Source of the DNA: an uncultured Pseudomonadota bacterium
GTDB taxonomy: Bacteria > Pseudomonadota > Alphaproteobacteria > UBA9219
Assembly: GCA_903919315.1 (NCBI GenBank)
Contig: CAIXHP010000020.1
Location: 1-64,000, forward strand
DNA: 64,000 nucleotides
Direction: 5' to 3'
Part shown: one piece after another, positions 60,727 to 64,000 of the stretch
Position numbering within the stretch: the stretch's first letter is position 1
How the letters are laid out: each line of letters starts with the position of its first letter
The notes under the pieces: model-generated
Seen by the model: the letters and a program-made list of their open reading frames with translations, nothing else
Told to the model about the DNA's origin: nothing
Database searches by the model: none
Translations under genes and position numbers: made by a program

Positions 60727-61818
60727 CTACGCGTCGCGTTTATTCCCAATACGTCGCACCCAGCCGTGGGTGTCGGTTGTGCGGCCATATTGCAGGTCGG
60801 TGATGTCCTTGAAAAACTGCTCGGCCAACGGAAACGCACGGCCTGAGCCGATGGTATAATCGCGGTCGCGCCAACCCAGCGTCGAAACCGGCGACACCAC
60901 CGCCGCCGTGCCGGAGCCAAAGCATTCCTTGAGCGAGCCGTTTTCAATAGAGCGGATCACTTCTTCGATGCTGAGGTCGCGTTCATCGACCGCCAACCCC
61001 TTTTCCCGCGCCAACGTCAGGATGGAATCGCGCGTGATGCCGGGCAGGATCGAACCGTTGAGCCTTGGCGTGACCAATCTGTCGTTGATGTGGAAGAAGA
61101 CATTCATCATGCCGACTTCCTCGACCATCTTCTTGGTGGCGCTGTCGAGCCACAGCACTTGCGAATAGCCCTTGCTATGAGCCATCTCGGCAGCCAGAAG
61201 GCTGGCCGCGTAATTGCCGATAACCTTGCACGCCCCCGTGCCGCCCAAAGCCGCGCGCGCATAGTCTTCGGTCACCAGAATCTTCGTCGGCCCAAAGCCT
61301 TCGCGGTAATAAGCGCCGACAGGACAAAGCAAGACGTTGAACAGATATTCGCTCGCGGCCTTGACACCGATATAATTGTCCACGCCCATGATAAAGGGGC
61401 GAATATACAACGCCGTGCCGACCGTTTCCGGCATCCAATCCTTATCGAGCATCACCAACGTTTGGATAGCCTTCAGCACGAAATCAGGATCGAGCGGCGG
61501 AATGCACAACCGCTGGGCGGAAACATTCAGGCGACGAATATGGCTTTCGGGACGGTACAAATAGAGGTCTTTGTCCGCGCCGCAAAAAGCCTTCATGCCC
61601 TCGAAAACGCCTTGCCCGTAATGAAGGATCGTCGATGCCGGATCAAGCGCGAGCGCCGCATAGGGCCGGATGGCCGCGTCATGCCATCCCTTTCCCGCCG
61701 CGTACTTCATGCTGAAGACATGGTCGGTGAAAATTTTTCCAAAGGGGAGATCGGAGTCGCTGGCAGGCCGGGCACGGCGTTCGCCGGGCTGGGCCAAAGT
61801 CACGGCTATATCAGGCAC
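60727..61818 (-). CDS. ilvE: Branched-chain amino acid aminotransferase
   Basis: ILHYGQGVFEGMKAF, YIRPFIMGVDNYIGVKAASEYLFNVLLCPVGAYY, NGSILPGITRDSILTLARE. Confidence 0.95.
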   Translation of the reverse strand: MPDIAVTLAQPGERRARPASDSDLPFGKIFTDHVFSMKYAAGKGWHDAAIRPYAALALDPASTILHYGQGVFEGMKAFCGADKDLYLYRPESHIRRLNVSAQRLCIPPLDPDFVLKAIQTLVMLDKDWMPETVGTALYIRPFIMGVDNYIGVKAASEYLFNVLLCPVGAYYREGFGPTKILVTEDYARAALGGTGACKVIGNYAASLLAAEMAHSKGYSQVLWLDSATKKMVEEVGMMNVFFHINDRLVTPRLNGSILPGITRDSILTLAREKGLAVDERDLSIEEVIRSIENGSLKECFGSGTAAVVSPVSTLGWRDRDYTIGSGRAFPLAEQFFKDITDLQYGRTTDTHGWVRRIGNKRDA

Positions 61819-61842
61819 GATCCCTCCGCAGCAAAAAATCGT

Positions 61843-62061
61843 TTATTTATGACGGAACGTAATGCGCCCCTTGGTCAGATCATAAGGGGTCATCTCGACG
61901 TTGACCTTATCGCCCACGAGGACGCGAATGCGGTTTTTGCGCATCTTGCCCGACGTGTGGGTCAAAACCTCGTGCCCGTTGTCGAGCTTGACGCGGAACA
62001 TGGCGTTCGGCAAAAGCTCGGTGACGGTACCTTCGAATTCAAGCAGGTCTTCTTTGGCCAT
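61843..62061 (-). CDS. infA: Translation initiation factor IF-1
   Basis: [72 protein letters not shown]. Confidence 0.98.
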   Translation of the reverse strand: MAKEDLLEFEGTVTELLPNAMFRVKLDNGHEVLTHTSGKMRKNRIRVLVGDKVNVEMTPYDLTKGRITFRHK

Positions 62062-62117
62062 AAAGGTCCCTATCTCTGTGTTGCAGCGGGGAAAAATGGC
62101 TCTTTCCCGCCCAAACG

Positions 62118-62537
62118 TCAAGTCGCATGACACGGCTGGTGCTGGGTAGGCCAAGGTTCGCCGAAATCCTCCAGCTGAAGCCGCCAATCGGCCAGCTTGA
62201 GCTTTAACCGCACACCCCCGGCAAAAACGAGGTGCAAACAGCCGTTTTCCAGCACCAACGTCAGCAAATCGAGCATCCGGGCATGGTCGGATTGCTCAAA
62301 CCCCTGCCGCTGCACTGCCTCGACACCGCGCACATCCAACGCGCAGCAGACGCGCTCGAAACACGCCTCGCCCGGCGACGCATCCCAGCGGAAGCGATGC
62401 ACGACCATGACAAAATTCTTCGCCGCCGCGTCATACATCATGTCGCAAACGGGCGCGATAGCGTCCTGCAACACGGTGGCGACCACCTGCACGTCCTCAG
62501 CGTCTTGGGCGCGAAGCTTGAGAGGCTGCGTATCCAT
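62118..62537 (-). CDS. DUF2948 family protein
   Basis: [52 protein letters not shown]; position between murA and infA. Confidence 0.85.
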   Translation of the reverse strand: MDTQPLKLRAQDAEDVQVVATVLQDAIAPVCDMMYDAAAKNFVMVVHRFRWDASPGEACFERVCCALDVRGVEAVQRQGFEQSDHARMLDLLTLVLENGCLHLVFAGGVRLKLKLADWRLQLEDFGEPWPTQHQPCHAT

Positions 62538-62541
62538 GCCC

Positions 62542-63816
62542 TCAGCCCCGAATGCGCTCAATCTCCGCCCCACAGGCGCGAAGTTTTTCTTCCAGCCGTT
62601 CGTACCCGCGATCCAGATGATAGATGCGGCTGAGCGTCGTTTCGCCCTCGGCGGCAAGCCCCGCCAGCACCAACGATCCCGAAGCCCGCAGATCCGTAGC
62701 CATGACCGGAGCGCCCTTCAGCTTCGGCACGCCGCGCACCATCGCCGACGAGCCATGCACAGTTATGTCGGCCCCCATACGCGCCAGTTCCGGCACATGC
62801 ATAAAGCGGTTCTCAAAGATCGTCTCGGTGATCATCGAAGCGCCCTCGGCGACGCACATCAGCGTCATCATCTGAGCCTGCAAATCGGTGGGAAAACCGG
62901 GGAACGGCTCGGTCGTCACATCAACACCGCGCAAAACGCCGGAGCGGCAAACACGCAGACCCTGCCCGGTCTTCTCGACCGCAACCCCCGCGCGGGCCAG
63001 CACATCGCAGGCGCTTTGAATATGTTCCTGCCGCGCGCCGATCAACTCCACATCGCCGTCCGTCATGGCAACGGCCATCACGAACGTCCCGGCCTCAATG
63101 CGGTCGGGAATAATGGTGTGGCTCGCGCCATGCAGACGATCCTTGCCGACGATCCGCAACCGGTCGGTGCCGATGCCGTCAATCTCCGCGCCCATGGCGA
63201 CCAGACAATGCGCCAGATCGGCTACTTCCGGTTCACGCGCCGCGTTGACGATGAGAGTCTCACCTTTCGCCAACGTGGCCGCCATCATCGCGTTCTCGGT
63301 GCCCGTCACCGTCACGATGGGGAACACAATCTCGGCCCCGCGCAAACCCTTGGGCGCGGACGCGTTGATATAGCCGTCATCAAGCGTGATTTCAGCGCCC
63401 ATGCGCTCCAAGGCCGCGATATGCAAATCGACCGGCCGTGTGCCGATCGCGCAGCCGCCGGGGAGCGAAACCTTGGCGGCATGGCAACGGGCGACGAGCG
63501 GCCCCAACACCATGATGCTGGCCCGCATCTTACGCACCAGTTCATAGGGTGCTGTCACATTGGTGATCGTGGCGGCCCGAAGCTCCATGGTATGACCGGG
63601 AGTCGCATTGCTGCCGTTCAGCCCGATGCTCACGCCATGCTGGCCCAACAGATTGGCCATCGTCGCGATGTCAGCCAGTTGAGGCACATTCGAGAGCGCC
63701 AGAACTTCGTCGGTCAGCAAGCTGGCCGCCATCAGCTTCAACGCGGCGTTCTTCGCCCCGCTGATCGGAATTTTGCCCCGCAGCGGCCTGCCGCCCTTGA
63801 TGCGAATTTTGTCCAT
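62542..63816 (-). CDS. murA: UDP-N-acetylglucosamine 1-carboxyvinyltransferase
   Basis: [63 protein letters not shown]. Confidence 0.97.
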   Translation of the reverse strand: MDKIRIKGGRPLRGKIPISGAKNAALKLMAASLLTDEVLALSNVPQLADIATMANLLGQHGVSIGLNGSNATPGHTMELRAATITNVTAPYELVRKMRASIMVLGPLVARCHAAKVSLPGGCAIGTRPVDLHIAALERMGAEITLDDGYINASAPKGLRGAEIVFPIVTVTGTENAMMAATLAKGETLIVNAAREPEVADLAHCLVAMGAEIDGIGTDRLRIVGKDRLHGASHTIIPDRIEAGTFVMAVAMTDGDVELIGARQEHIQSACDVLARAGVAVEKTGQGLRVCRSGVLRGVDVTTEPFPGFPTDLQAQMMTLMCVAEGASMITETIFENRFMHVPELARMGADITVHGSSAMVRGVPKLKGAPVMATDLRASGSLVLAGLAAEGETTLSRIYHLDRGYERLEEKLRACGAEIERIRG

Positions 63817-63840
63817 GATTGCCTGTTTCGTTTGTCGTTT

Positions 63841-64000
63841 CTAAAACTTGAACGGATTAAAGTCTGTGTGCCGATCATAATGATCTTCATGCTCTATGCG
63901 CTTGAGATAACGAACGAACGGGAGCGTCGCAGGCAGCGCAGCAATTTCCCATAAAATCTTTAATCCCCAGCTGGACAAAATGATCGACACCAAAGTCGCG
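63841..64000 (-). CDS. Queuosine precursor transporter (YhhQ-like), truncated by window edge
   Basis: Minus strand ends ...ATLVSIILSSWGLKILWEIAALPATLPFVRYLKRIEHEDHYDRHTDFNPFKF*. Confidence 0.75.
   Translation of the reverse strand, partial: ATLVSIILSSWGLKILWEIAALPATLPFVRYLKRIEHEDHYDRHTDFNPFKF

Noticed and set aside
62197-63954. 585-aa ORF opposite murA
   Set aside because: Antisense shadow of murA and DUF2948 gene.

Overview
High-GC alphaproteobacterial-type chromosome segment, judged from gene content and order (sdhCDAB, lepA, cckA, infA-DUF2948-murA, argC/argD/argF, dapA/dapB, fliO-fliP). Most of it is ordinary housekeeping sequence. The accessory part is an approx. 11.8 kb integrative island inserted at the 3' end of a tRNA-Glu(TTC) gene. 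The intact tRNA is at 24053-24128 (-) and a displaced 3' fragment lies at 12214-12257. The island encodes a tyrosine integrase, an AT-rich unknown protein, an AlpA/excisionase-like HTH protein behind a nested RBS hairpin, a primase/helicase, two overlapping small accessory genes, and a translationally coupled type III restriction-modification operon with a RhuM-like gene between mod and res. This layout resembles P4-like satellites with defence cargo. The uncharacterised protein at 13841-14773 is the best candidate for something new. Other points of note: a 110-113 bp palindromic repeat in inverted orientation on both sides of the island locus; an apparent in-frame palindromic repeat inside yejF; a divergent pair of degenerate HD-GYP and degenerate EAL proteins; a J-domain-less protein with eight CxxC motifs and C-terminal membrane segments; a papain/transglutaminase-like ORF; and two small genes missed by the ORF track (rpmG and a Pro-rich 54-aa ORF). 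All calls come from reading sequence and protein motifs; no database search was run.
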